Assembly: GCA_023091735.1 (NCBI GenBank)
Contig: JALKBU010000041.1
Span: forward strand, 48,939-112,938
Reading direction: 5' to 3'
Length of the DNA stretch: 64,000 bases
Origin: Trichomonas tenax
Taxonomy: Eukaryota; Parabasalia; Trichomonadida; Trichomonadidae
Part shown: piece after piece, positions 43,446 to 53,943 of the stretch
Layout: each line of letters opens with the position of its first letter
Numbering within the stretch: position 1 is the first letter of the stretch
The notes under the pieces: generated by a model
What the model was told of the DNA's origin: nothing
The model's database searches: none
What the model saw: only the letters and a program-made list of their open reading frames with translations
Translations under genes and position numbers: made by a program

Positions 43446-43689
43446 ATATCTCTATCCACTAAAAATTCATTCTTATCAAATATTGAAAACATCAGGTGTC
43501 AACTTGCCAATCTTCTGGCATTTGCCAACATTAATGTTACTTTACAAAAACATAACAAATTGTTAAAATAAGAATCCTTGCGGGAAATCAATATGATTCT
43601 TCTATCCACCTGAATTTTCAGTTCAAAAAATGAGATAGAGCTTGTCATCTGACAAGCATTTGTCATTCAATGTTTTGCTTATTTACAGC

Positions 43690-44085
43690 ACGCAGCCTCG
43701 AAATACCTAGGGGCTGTATAAGAGTACCTCATTTGCCATGGTCTTCCAGAAATTTTGGAACATTCCAACCAATTGCACCAAGATATCCACATCAAAGAAC
43801 TCCATTTTTCTCTAAGGAAGATAATTTTGGTTAATTCAAACCAGTTTTACCATACATCCCAATTCCAAGAACTCCATGGACTGTAGAAGAAGAGGAAAAT
43901 TCCATTTTTGATCTCCCTCCTCATAGATACCTTCCACCGCCACCTAAAAGTATCATTCATTCTCTAAGGAAGAGAATTATGTCCCACCAGTGATGCTTCC
44001 ATCAGTTCGAATTTACCATGCTGAAGAGAATTTTGGACAATTCTTCCCAAGACCACATCCACTTCCACCAATGCCATCATGGTAA
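43690..44085 (+). pseudogene. Decayed proline-rich repeat protein
   Basis: Starting near 43690 the frame reads RSLEIPRGCIRVPHLPWSSR and then FFSKEDNFG, an in-frame TAA, FKPVLPYIPIPRTPWTVEEEEN and DLPPHRYLPPPPKS. After a frame change near 43965 it goes on with SKEENYVPPVMLPSVRIYHAEENFGQFF and ends MPSW-stop at 44083-44085. SKED/SKEEN and NFG recur, so it was a proline-rich tandem-repeat protein. It lacks a start ATG. Composition is clearly unlike the flanking spacer. No function is known. Confidence 0.45.
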
Positions 44086-44305
44086 ATATCATTCAAATCT
44101 TTAAGTAAAAAATAATCAATTTTTACTTCAATTTTCAATATTTTTGCAAATTCTTAATAACAATTAATGTCAGGTAACATATATAACCCTATATTGTTAG
44201 AGAAATCTTCTAAAACTCAACCGCAAAATAACGTTCGTAAGCAAAATGTAACAAATTTGTGAATCTCATAGAAAATATTCAAAAGAGATTTTAAACGTAA
44301 TTTTG

Positions 44306-47128
44306 ATGAGTTTAGCTGCAAGAGCGATAAGATTCAACGTAAGCAAGAAAATATCGCAGCTAATGAAGGTCATCACATTGTTTTCTATGCAGCTATCGGA
44401 GAAATCTCATCAAAAGGACTACATTGAAAATTATTATGCTCAATTATGGGCAGATTTTGAAGACAATTATCGCAAACAAATAGAACCAATCTTAGAAGAT
44501 GCTTCACTATGTAGTCAATCTATTAGCGACGCAATTTCTGAATATTTCCAACAAAATTTCAACGAAATGAAGCACAACTTTCATGTAAATCTTCAAAAGC
44601 AAAGCAATGCTATAAATCAAACGTTTATTACATCTCAAAACGAAATTTCGAGGATTGTTGCTGAAATAACAGATATATCTTCTCGTTTGCTACGAAATCA
44701 GTCAAATTACGTAAACTATTCTATTAAAATATTGCAAAAACTCGAAGATCCCACCATTAATATCAAATTTCAAAAAGAAATAGAAACAATTGAATCAGAG
44801 GCAGCAAAAAAATACGAATTGGCTGAAAATGAAGCTAATGAAAGAATAAAAGCGCTAACTGAAGAACATGTGAAGCAAATGAAAGCACTAAATATGCAGT
44901 TTATGGAGAAAACGCCAGAATTCGAGCAATTTAATACGTTCATTAAAAATTCAAAGTCAAGAGTAGCAGTACACAAGGATTTGTTAAATATTACGTCACA
45001 AAATTACCATGATGCCTTTGAAAATCAAAGGTTTATCAAATTAAAATCACAAATCAATAATGAAATAAGTGAATTCAAAGCTATCTACGATAACTACATT
45101 AGCAAAAGGCAGAATCTCACTGATCAGACCAGTAAAATCGAAAAATCTAATGCTGAATTAATCAAAAACCTTACAGAAGAGTTAAAAGCAATAAAAGCTT
45201 CAAATGAGCTTAAGCTCCAAAAACTATGCAGAGAAACAGAAGATTTAATTAACAAATATCAACAAAAAGAGAAAGAATTGATGGAGCAACAATTCGAAAA
45301 ATTCGGAAACTCTGACAAAGAAATTTTGGAGCTCCAGCAAAGTTATGCAAAAGAAATCGAGAATCTTACGAATAAAATCACTGCTACAGAGAGCGCTACT
45401 ACCAAATTACTGACAGAGAAAGAGAAATTACTTACAGAAACAGAGAAAGCGTATAAAATAGAAGAAGAAATCTCAGAGAAAGAAAAATCTCAAGTTCAAA
45501 ATCGAAACGAAAACCTGATAAAGAACACGCAAGCCAATATGAAAACCATTATAGAAAATACTATAGCTCGATATAGAGCAATATTGCTTCAAATGAGATC
45601 TGACTTTGAAAACAGAATGAAAAATGATAACAATGATGTACAAAACGCAAGAAATGATTTGAAGAAAGTGAAAGAAGAAAAGGATTCAAAGTTGGCATTG
45701 ATAAAACAAAAAATCGCAAATTATGATCTAGAAACTAACAATATCAAAACGCTGCGTAGTGCAAAATATGAAGAAGAAGAAAACTCATATAAACAAGAAT
45801 TAGATTCAAAATATAATGAAATGATACAAAAGCAGAAAGACAAAATTTCAGTGATTGAAAAATCCAATGTAGCATTAGAAGGAAAGCTCAGAGATGATCT
45901 GCAAAATAAATACAGCACAGAAATCAATATGATGAAAAAACAGAATGAAAATAATAGAGAGATATCAGATGCTGAAGAAAAATACAAAAAAGAATTCGAT
46001 CAACTCAAGAAGAATTTGGACTCAATTATGCCGCCAGAAAACAAGAACTTTTCAGCATTAGATGAACAGCAAAAAGATATTTCAGCTAAAATCAATGAAG
46101 CAAGAAATGATAATGAAAGTGAAAAGGAACAAATCATCAAAAGCTGGAATCAAAATATTGAAGATGAAATCAAGAGGCATATGAATACAACATCGAGTGT
46201 TTCTTCTGGAAGAGCAAAAGATCAAGTGAAAAAAAACCTTATGAATAAGATCGAAGAAACAAAGAATGAAACAAAACTTGAAATAGAGAGACTTCAATCA
46301 AAACTCAACGATATAATGAAGAAACATATGAACGAAATGACATATTTGGAGAGTGAAAAGATAAAGGAATCAGAAAGAAGTGAAATCCAAAGATTAAAAA
46401 ATGATTATGAAAACGAGAAAAATAAAAGAGAGTTAACAATATCTGACAAGAAACGCCAAAGCAATAACGAAATCACTCAATTCGAATTGAATGTCGGCAA
46501 CATGACTAACGATATCAATTCGAGAAAGTTAACAATCGAAAATGATATGAAGTTCATCAATGAGAAAACCAACAAAAAGATCGAAGATTCTAAAATATCA
46601 ATTACTTTGATTTTGCAGAAAGAAAAAGATGATGCAGCAAAATTAAAGGAATCTAATGACACAACAATTTCTCAAGAGAATCAGTCTTACAAATATCATA
46701 TCAACGAGATAAATGCATCGATAATGGATCAATTAAATAAGATTGAACAGAAGAAGTTAGATTTCAATGATGTTCTGAATAAGAAGAAATCTTCAAACGA
46801 ATATGAACTCGGACAAATAGAGAAAGAACTTATTGAAGCAAACAGAAACATTGAAGATAATTGGAATGCTTTAGAACTGTTTTACAATGAAAAGATTGAA
46901 GTCTTCGAAAAGAAGAGAGATGAACTCATTGACAAGTTTAACAGTCGTCCTGGAAGACCATGCGACATTGACAAGATTGAACTATTGACTGGAAGATTGA
47001 AGCTCATTATCACGCAGCTTAAGAATAATACTAGAGATTTAGTTGAATACAAGAAGCTTCTTGTAATCAAAGAGAAAGAATATAATCAAAAATTTGGCAG
47101 AAAGCCAATTGTTGGTGTTTTAACATGA
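44306..47128 (+). CDS. Large coiled-coil protein
   Basis: 940 residues from the ATG at 44306 (a TTG at 44303 is discarded). Residues 60 to 870 are nearly continuous coiled coil: Glu, Lys, Asn, Gln and Leu in heptads, with runs like KEKLLTETEKAYKIEEEISEKEKS. The last 80 residues form a distinct conserved-looking tail with NSRPGRPCDIDKIELLTGRLK and FGRKPIVGV. The first 45 residues are less charged. No motor or membrane domain is seen. Proteins of this kind are abundant in trichomonads and are usually ascribed to the karyomastigont cytoskeleton; that is inference here. The Asn-rich, A-rich coding sequence is typical of the lineage. Confidence 0.85.
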   Translation: MSLAARAIRFNVSKKISQLMKVITLFSMQLSEKSHQKDYIENYYAQLWADFEDNYRKQIEPILEDASLCSQSISDAISEYFQQNFNEMKHNFHVNLQKQSNAINQTFITSQNEISRIVAEITDISSRLLRNQSNYVNYSIKILQKLEDPTINIKFQKEIETIESEAAKKYELAENEANERIKALTEEHVKQMKALNMQFMEKTPEFEQFNTFIKNSKSRVAVHKDLLNITSQNYHDAFENQRFIKLKSQINNEISEFKAIYDNYISKRQNLTDQTSKIEKSNAELIKNLTEELKAIKASNELKLQKLCRETEDLINKYQQKEKELMEQQFEKFGNSDKEILELQQSYAKEIENLTNKITATESATTKLLTEKEKLLTETEKAYKIEEEISEKEKSQVQNRNENLIKNTQANMKTIIENTIARYRAILLQMRSDFENRMKNDNNDVQNARNDLKKVKEEKDSKLALIKQKIANYDLETNNIKTLRSAKYEEEENSYKQELDSKYNEMIQKQKDKISVIEKSNVALEGKLRDDLQNKYSTEINMMKKQNENNREISDAEEKYKKEFDQLKKNLDSIMPPENKNFSALDEQQKDISAKINEARNDNESEKEQIIKSWNQNIEDEIKRHMNTTSSVSSGRAKDQVKKNLMNKIEETKNETKLEIERLQSKLNDIMKKHMNEMTYLESEKIKESERSEIQRLKNDYENEKNKRELTISDKKRQSNNEITQFELNVGNMTNDINSRKLTIENDMKFINEKTNKKIEDSKISITLILQKEKDDAAKLKESNDTTISQENQSYKYHINEINASIMDQLNKIEQKKLDFNDVLNKKKSSNEYELGQIEKELIEANRNIEDNWNALELFYNEKIEVFEKKRDELIDKFNSRPGRPCDIDKIELLTGRLKLIITQLKNNTRDLVEYKKLLVIKEKEYNQKFGRKPIVGVLT

Positions 47129-47187
47129 ATAAAAAATTTGTTTGTATTTTTCATAAACTAAAAATTAAACAAAAAATTTACTAATTA

Positions 47188-48697
47188 TTATACATGGTAA
47201 CTATTCCTCAAACGCTTTGCCATAGGATTCTTCAAACTTCTTGGGGATTGAGACATCGTCCTTGCAAGTCCTTTGTTAACAGATCTTGGTGTCGATGGTG
47301 TTGGCGGAAATGTCATTGATAGTGGATCAGATATTTCTGTCTCGATTCCTCTTTCTCTGAAGAAAGTTAAGACATCACCTCTATTGGATTCTTGAGCATA
47401 GTGAACAGGAGTTCTTCCTGTTGTATCCATCGCATCTATGCTCGCTCCTTGATCTATAAGGCTCTGTATAGTCTCAATACTGCCTCTTGCACACGCTACA
47501 TGAAGAGGAGTCTTTGATTTCTTATCTGTTACTCTTGGCTTAGCGCCGTATCCAACAAGAAGTTTCGTTATATTAGCATCATCTTTCTTGGCAGCAATAT
47601 GCAATGCCGTGTGTCCGTTGTTATCCTGAACAGAAGGTGATGCTCCAAAGTTTAATAGAAGAAGCACCATTGATGAAGAAGAGAACTGAATGGCGAAGTG
47701 AAGTGGCGTTGATCCATTCGAAGTCTGCACATCAACATTTGCTTTCGATTCTAAAAGAAATTGAGTGATTGAATAAGAATTGTAGTAAACAGCATAGTGC
47801 AGCGGCCTCCACATGTTCTGATCGCAGCTTTCAATGTCTGCTCCTGCATCACAAAGAGCACGGAAAAACTCTAATTTTCCTGATTGCGCGGAGACATGCA
47901 AAGCTGTTTGTTTCGTCGAATTTACTGCATTGAGTAATTGCTTTTTGTCGACAAACAGTGCAGCAACATCTGCTTGACCTGTCTGCGCTGCAAAGTGGAG
48001 ACAAGTATCTTGAGAAACTGTTTTAATATCAGGATTTGCGCCATGTCTCAGTAAGCATAATACAATCGATGCGTTTCCTGCTCTACACGCTATGTGTAAT
48101 GGAGTACGACCACTGTCATCGCGCTTATTCGGATTTGAATTTTGTGAAAGTAAATATTCTACAGTTTTGACGCAATCACTTGTCACAGCGATATGCAGAG
48201 GTATCGCGCCCCAAAAATTAGCATGATTAACATCACATCCATAATCAATTAAGAATCTAAGAGTTTCAAGATTCGTATTTTGTGCGGCAAAATGTAATGG
48301 AGTCGAATTTTCGCTGTCAGTGGCATTGAAATCGCAGCAGTGATCACTCAAATACGGTAAAACAGTGCTGCTTCCAGATGCGGCGGCGAAATGTGATGGA
48401 ATTCTTTAAAATATTAATGAATACCTTTGCTGTCAGGCACAAAAAGACTATATCCATTCTCGATTAAGAAAACTGTACACTTAACAGCACCAAAATATGC
48501 AGCGGCACTGATAAAAGATGGTTTGTATTGAAGAATTTTCGGAGCATCCTCTCTTATGTCCTTCCAGAAGTGCTCCTCCGTGTAACCGCTCGAAATGAAT
48601 GCCTTTATTCCGTCGAGATCATCGTATTTCAGAATATTCAACATTTCGAAAATTTTCTCAATTTTGCATCATTTGCCTTGACTCTATGTGTATTCAT
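47188..48697 (-). pseudogene. Ankyrin-repeat protein gene with two reading-frame breaks
   Basis: The long part (48351-47188) has about ten ankyrin repeats of 33 residues, each with the G-x-TPLHxAA pattern (e.g. NSTPLHFAAQN, GRTPLHIACRAG, GHTALHIAAKK). The N-terminal part (48644-48414) is the trichomonad pre-ankyrin domain ending SLFVPDSKG. Between them a 20-nt insertion (about 48384-48405) carries a TAA; removing 20 nt would restore DSKGIPSHFAAASG. Further up, MNTHRVKANDAK from the ATG at 48697 and IEKIFEMLNILKY are in different frames, a one-base shift near 48665. The promoter motif CCAAAAAGGTGA at 48704-48715 supports the ATG at 48697. Either a recently dead gene, or one with a micro-intron or assembly errors. 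Confidence 0.75.
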
Positions 48698-49348
48698 TAC
48701 ATCTCACCTTTTTGGCAAAAATCGGAAAATTTGGAAAATAAAAAGTTGAAATCAGGTCATGAGCATATCAAAATACCAATATAATAACTGTATAAATTTT
48801 AAATAAATTAGATGCTTCTCAATCAAGATATTAAATTTCGATATTCATTTCGATGTATCTTCTGTTTTAAAATGAATCTATTTATGTACATGTTAAAAAT
48901 CATTCATATAATTGATTGGGATTGTGATGCATTTAGAACTAATTAGTCATAAATATCAGTTATTCATAACCTTAAATCACTTTTTTATCATTTTAACTAT
49001 ATGGATGTGTCTAAATATGAAATATGATATTCTTCTGAAGAGTATTATTTCATTACAGATGGGGTATTAATTTTATATTATTTTGAATCATACTATTTAT
49101 AATTGCTTCTGTAGAATTCTATATGATTGTGTAGTAAAAGGTCTATATGGTTCAACATTTCAGGATTCCTAATTCGATTTCACTCTAAAGATATGAATCT
49201 TCAATGATAAATCTCTAACAATTCATTTTGGATTGCATAACTATATGATATTAGGAATTGAATATCGTTTTCAATAAGTGAAATATTCAAAAGTTATTTA
49301 TATGATGAGATATTTGATAAGAAAGTTGGCGACGATTATCATTCTTAA
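48698..49348. other. Divergent intergenic region
   Basis: Holds the CCAAAAAGGTGA motif (minus strand, 48704-48715) and an exact Inr TCATTCT (49339-49345) for the La-type gene. No gene in between. Confidence 0.45.
49339..49345 (+). promoter_or_regulatory. Initiator (Inr) TCATTCT
   Basis: Exact TCAYWYT match, with its A 8 nt upstream of the ATG at 49349. Confidence 0.7.
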
Positions 49349-49990
49349 ATGGTTGAAAACCCGTCATATTTGCCTCGACTCGGCTCTATGATAGCGTTAG
49401 AGAACCAGGGCATGTCAAACAAAGAAGACGAAGAATTCTCTGTCATAATGCAGCGTGCGAAAGACCAAATGGAGTATTATTTCAATAATCTTAATCTAGA
49501 ACGCGATAGTTTTCTTCTAAAGAAGTATCTAGAAACGAAAAACAAGATTCCTGTTGATGTTTTTATGACATTTAATCAAATGATGAAACTCGAAATTAGT
49601 CCTGATGATGTTTTATATGTATGTTCTAAATCCAAATATTTAGACATCGATTTTGAGAGAAGGACAATAAGCAGAAAGGATCCATTTAAGAAGGATCGTT
49701 ATAGAAAAGATAAAACATTACGAATTACAGGAATTCCCTTAGAATACACCACAAAAGATTTAGATGAAGTCTTTGAGAAATTCAAACCAGTGTGGATTGT
49801 ACCTCAATCTCGCTTTGAAAATGGTGAGAATATTTTCAACGGAATTGCTTTAGTTGAATTCGCTACTGATGAAGACTTAGAAAATGCCGTGAAAGATATC
49901 AAAGAATTGAATGGAATCGAATTACAAACAGAAATTTTTTCCGATTTTGAAGCTAGAATGAAAGAAATGAAGAAGAACAAACAATACTAG
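49349..49990 (+). CDS. La-motif plus RRM RNA-binding protein (La-related)
   Basis: 213 residues. A La motif (winged helix) spans about residues 28-105, with AKDQMEYYFNNLNLERDSFL and KIPVDVFMTFNQMMKL, the classical order of La: QIEYYFxxxNLxxDxFL and a later FxRL/MMKL helix. An RRM follows at about 120-200 (KTLRITGIP as RNP2, and GIALVEFATDED as RNP1). This is close to a minimal La protein, shorter than the 400-residue human form. La binds the UUU-OH ends of Pol III transcripts and protects them during maturation, which fits the several candidate Pol III-like islands in the window only in a general sense. The basic C-terminus ends KEMKKNKQY. Confidence 0.9.
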   Translation: MVENPSYLPRLGSMIALENQGMSNKEDEEFSVIMQRAKDQMEYYFNNLNLERDSFLLKKYLETKNKIPVDVFMTFNQMMKLEISPDDVLYVCSKSKYLDIDFERRTISRKDPFKKDRYRKDKTLRITGIPLEYTTKDLDEVFEKFKPVWIVPQSRFENGENIFNGIALVEFATDEDLENAVKDIKELNGIELQTEIFSDFEARMKEMKKNKQY

Positions 49991-50358
49991 CAGAAACAAC
50001 TTTTGTTGATGTTTGATATAACGTTCGATATAATTTCAATTGATAAATATATTATTACAAATCAGATAGAAAAACAATGAGAGAATCATTCATTTCTATC
50101 AGTATATAAATTCCTCTATCAAAAATTGATCATTTCGATTTATATTTTTTCTTTAATTAAAATATATTAGAATGAGATTCTAAGTCAATGAATATTTGTT
50201 CCTTAGTTGGTGTTGTCAATGCTGTCTAATAGTGAGTCCAAAATATGAAAGCAACAAAAGTTTGACTGATTTCTGACATGTAACTTGTCACATTTCTATA
50301 AAATCCATCGTTCAAAATGTAAAGTCCTCAATAACCGTAAAATCTTATTTCTCGAGAA
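49991..50358. other. Intergenic spacer with TGACATGTAAC motif at 50274
   Basis: TGACATGTAACTTGTCA at 50274-50290 is an imperfect inverted repeat and one of the recurrent motif copies, 75 bp upstream of the next start. No gene. Confidence 0.4.
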
Positions 50359-50580
50359 ATGTTTTTGCTTCTCCTTGCTCTCGCTTCTGTTGGGGGAGGA
50401 TTGCAAAACAACAACAAGAAACTTACTGCCTCCACTGTGTGGTTAACATCGAGTGTTGGAGTTATTATTCTATTTTTGTCAATCTTATTAATAATTTATT
50501 GTTTCTGGGTCCCAGAAAAGAAAGGAAAAGCGGCCTATCAAATAGATCTTGTAAACTCACCTATTACATTACACAATTGA
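50359..50580 (+). CDS. Small single-pass membrane protein
   Basis: 73 residues. The first 14 (MFLLLLALASVGGG) look like a cleavable signal peptide. A short polar stretch (NNNKKLTAST) precedes one long transmembrane helix (WLTSSVGVIILFLSILLIIYCFW), and the cytosolic tail KKGKAAYQIDLVNSPITLHN is short, basic near the membrane and has a YQIDL tyrosine-type (Yxx-hydrophobic) sorting signal. Topology is type I. Unknown family, possibly a small surface or trafficking protein. The gene is short, but the layout of signal, helix and tail is unlikely by chance. Confidence 0.6.
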   Translation: MFLLLLALASVGGGLQNNNKKLTASTVWLTSSVGVIILFLSILLIIYCFWVPEKKGKAAYQIDLVNSPITLHN

Positions 50581-50819
50581 TGATATTACCAATATATTTT
50601 GTTGAATTCGATTTATTAAGATTGAATATCTTCAAAATCTTGTTGTTTTACAAATAAAGTGTAGCTATATTCGAACGCAAACTGTTTACCAAATAAGCAC
50701 TGCAAATGTTCTTTTCATTTTAAATTTGCTGAAAAAAATAAGCGAATATCATATCTGTAAAGTAACTTTCAGAGAATATGAAGAAATCATTTACATAGAA
50801 AAAACATACAAACAAATAT

Positions 50820-52157
50820 TTATTTCAATTCTGGAAGAACAGATATAGATTTCTGTTTCTCTCTAACTTCCAATGCTCTTATCCATGGATGCTGTAAAGC
50901 TTCTGCTGCTGTCATACGGTCTTGCTGGTCCCAGGTCAAACATCTCATGATAAAGTCAACTAATCTTGCATCATTTGTCTTTAACACTTGTGCAAGATCC
51001 ATAGAATTTGGAATATATTCTTTTTCCGTCTGATTTGTCAACAAATGACACTTTCTATCGAAAAATTCATCTCTTCTCTTTCCAATTACAACCAAATTTC
51101 TTGGTGGAAGACCAATGAGTTGAGAAATCATCCATAGCTCTTCCTCTTCATTTTGCCCAGGGAATAATGGGGTTCCAGTTAATAATTCCGCAATAATCAA
51201 ACCAAAACTCCACATATCCATTGGAGGGCCATACTTGATACCAAGCATAACTTCTGGTGCTCTATAGAATCTACTCTGAATGTATTCAAACATTTGATGA
51301 TCAACAAAGCAACTTGAGCCAAAATCAATCAATTTCACAACTGTTGAATGTTCTTTTGCGAGCAATACATTCTCTGGCTTTAAGTCGCAGTGAACAATTC
51401 CGAGTTTATGTGATTGTTCTAAAGCTGTTAAAATTTGAACAGCGTAAAGACGTACTAATTTTGGTGCCAATGGTTGATATCCACTTGATTCTATCACTTC
51501 ATATAAGTTCTTTGATAATATCTCGAATGTAATACAAATATGCGATCTATAAATGAAGAAATCATTGGCTTTGACAACATTTCTCACCTCATTTTTATTC
51601 AACCTTGCCAATATTTGCGCTTCTATACGTCCTTGCTCGTGCATTTGCTCTGTATTTACAATAACTTTGATCGCAACATATTGCATTGTTTTGTGATCAT
51701 AACATTTTGCAACTTGTCCGAATGCACCTGCACCGAACAAAGCGAGGATTTCAAACCTATAAGCTAAGTGATCTCCCGCAATTAAATTATAATTATGAGT
51801 TTCGTTATCGTAACCATAGTTATTTTCATCGTCGTAGTCGGGGATTATCTTTCTTCCCTTCTTTCCAACGAAGTAAATCTCTGGAAAACTCGTAATTTCT
51901 TTCATTTCAAATTCATTTAAGAAATGTCGATATCTTGCAAGCGCTTCTCCGGGTGATATAGGTGCTCCTTTAACTACTGGTGACAATTCTACTGGATTGC
52001 GTGGTCTCGCTGAATTCATTTTGAAACGTGGATTTAAATAGTTTTGTTTTTGCGTCGGCATCGCAGGATTCCTTCCTGTCTTCCTCGGCGCTTTCTTTCT
52101 AGAGTATTGATATGGATTTGATGGAGGCTGAACTCGATAAGTTGCCTCTGTATCCAT
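50820..52157 (-). CDS. DYRK-family dual-specificity kinase
   Basis: 445 residues. A basic disordered N-terminus (110 residues) leads into the DYRK-homology box: YNLIAGDHLAYRFEILALFGAGAFGQV. The kinase core has VAIKVI, the DYRK-type HCDLKPEN, DFGSSCF and the activation loop YIQSRFYRAPE, where the second tyrosine is autophosphorylated in cis during folding. The PMDMWSFGLIIAELLTG segment completes the fold. All catalytic residues are present. DYRK kinases phosphorylate Ser/Thr in proline-directed contexts and regulate growth, differentiation and cytokinesis; location and substrates here are unknown. The frame is uninterrupted and the ATG at 52157 is the first available. Confidence 0.95.
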   Translation of the reverse strand: MDTEATYRVQPPSNPYQYSRKKAPRKTGRNPAMPTQKQNYLNPRFKMNSARPRNPVELSPVVKGAPISPGEALARYRHFLNEFEMKEITSFPEIYFVGKKGRKIIPDYDDENNYGYDNETHNYNLIAGDHLAYRFEILALFGAGAFGQVAKCYDHKTMQYVAIKVIVNTEQMHEQGRIEAQILARLNKNEVRNVVKANDFFIYRSHICITFEILSKNLYEVIESSGYQPLAPKLVRLYAVQILTALEQSHKLGIVHCDLKPENVLLAKEHSTVVKLIDFGSSCFVDHQMFEYIQSRFYRAPEVMLGIKYGPPMDMWSFGLIIAELLTGTPLFPGQNEEEELWMISQLIGLPPRNLVVIGKRRDEFFDRKCHLLTNQTEKEYIPNSMDLAQVLKTNDARLVDFIMRCLTWDQQDRMTAAEALQHPWIRALEVREKQKSISVLPELK

Positions 52158-53943
52158 TTTTTTGTTGATTTTCGTTAATAATTTTTTTAACGATTATTGT
52201 TTAAAATATAAACAGAGAAATCAACAAATAATCGATTTTTGATTTCGGTATTCCGATATCTCAACTGGCAAAATTATTCATTACAATTTGAACAAACAGG
52301 ATTAAATCTAGTGAAATCATACTTGGTTACATCATTCTAAGAGAATTTCAAAGTGCACACTTCTTAATCACAGATATTGAAAATATTGTATTTATTTCGT
52401 CATATCACGGTGATATAATAATCTTTGCATCGATGAAGCTTCTCTTGGTTTGGTTGGTACCAAACTTGCAACTGCTTTGAACTTAGATAACTTGAAAATC
52501 GCCAAATCAACGCTACCATATTGGTATATAGCAAGAAAGTGATTTCTCTATAATTACCAAACCTATTTTGGTGGTTCTCTTCATATTTCAAGTTAAATAA
52601 ATTGTTTTTTGAATGATATAAATGAATTTTCGTTGAAAATAATGAATTTTGGTTTTAAAACATATACACAATTATGATGATATTAGCTAAAAATATATGG
52701 TACGCTTTTGATCAATTAGACCTGAAATTAATAGCCAAAAATGATGTTAGTTAATTAAAAATGAAGTGATGGAGATTTTATAAATGAGACACGTCGTCAG
52801 AAGGGTGGGCGCAGAAAAATAATGGGATTTTTGCAAAATATTTTGGACATTTGGACAACAGTTCATTCCAATACATAAATTCGACAATCATTACAGACAA
52901 ATCAGTGTTTTTTGTAGTGATCGTTTGAGACCTTTCATATTTTGATGATATTTAAATTCAAAATTTTTTTATGCAACTCTTTATTTGTAATTCAATTGTT
53001 TGCATACACATAAAACAAATTTTCGATGCTTAAGGCTCAAAGATATGATTGCTAAAATAAAAAAAAGAAATTACTTGAATATGAATGTAGAGTTGTTTAC
53101 ATTGTATTTAACGTAGATAATAAGCATATATTTCGTATGTGTACTTCAATGCACATTACGGCAAACTTATTTTATGACTTTTTGATCAAATATTAAACTT
53201 GATCTCATGCTAAATTTAATGAAAGCCTTTGCAAGTATTATGGTGGTTATACCCTCAATGTGTAGAAGCATTAGATGCAATAACTAAGGATATAGCCTGA
53301 TTTCGAGCGTTGGACACCTTGTTAAATGAGACGATTTTTTGAAAAAGAATTATTTGATGCATGGATCCTATTATCTTCATGCTCAATACATTCATATATT
53401 TTTCATGCTATAATTATGTTTCTAAAGCTTAACAATAGTTATTTCACTATAAAGGTAATGCTATGTCCATGGGATTTATACCGCGGCCATATAGTAATTA
53501 CATCAATCAATTCAATCAATGTTGTGATTGTACTTCTCAAGTAGAACAAAATCGTAGATCCAAATCATTATTTTGAAAAATTTGCTCAAAATATTATGAC
53601 TGCGCACAATGGAGTTCATTCAATGTGCTGATGCCAATAAGTCAATTATGTGCCGTTTGCTGTGAATATAAGAATTCAAAATTATGAAAAATTTAATATC
53701 AAATTTGTTTTTTATTGTTTTAAGCTCTATATTGAGGGGAAATATAGAAGTAGTTGATGTACATTAAACCATGAACTTATTTTCACTAGACAGCAAATTT
53801 CGAAAATTTTGATAAATTTCATGATTCGTGCAAAATTGGTTTGAAAAACAATGAGCTTATTGGCAGTATATATCAGATCTATTTCCTTTGGAATCATTGG
53901 CTGAAAAGCTTACATTGGCACTTTTTTATTGTCATCTATTTAC
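52158..53943. other. 1.8-kb gene-free region
   Basis: AT-rich spacer between divergent kinases. Frames at 52400-52591 (no ATG) and 53326-53544 have no supporting features. No repeats are recognised. Confidence 0.4.

Noticed and set aside
53326..53544. 72-codon frame upstream of the NEK kinase
   Set aside because: No domain, no promoter motif, surrounded by spacer-like sequence.
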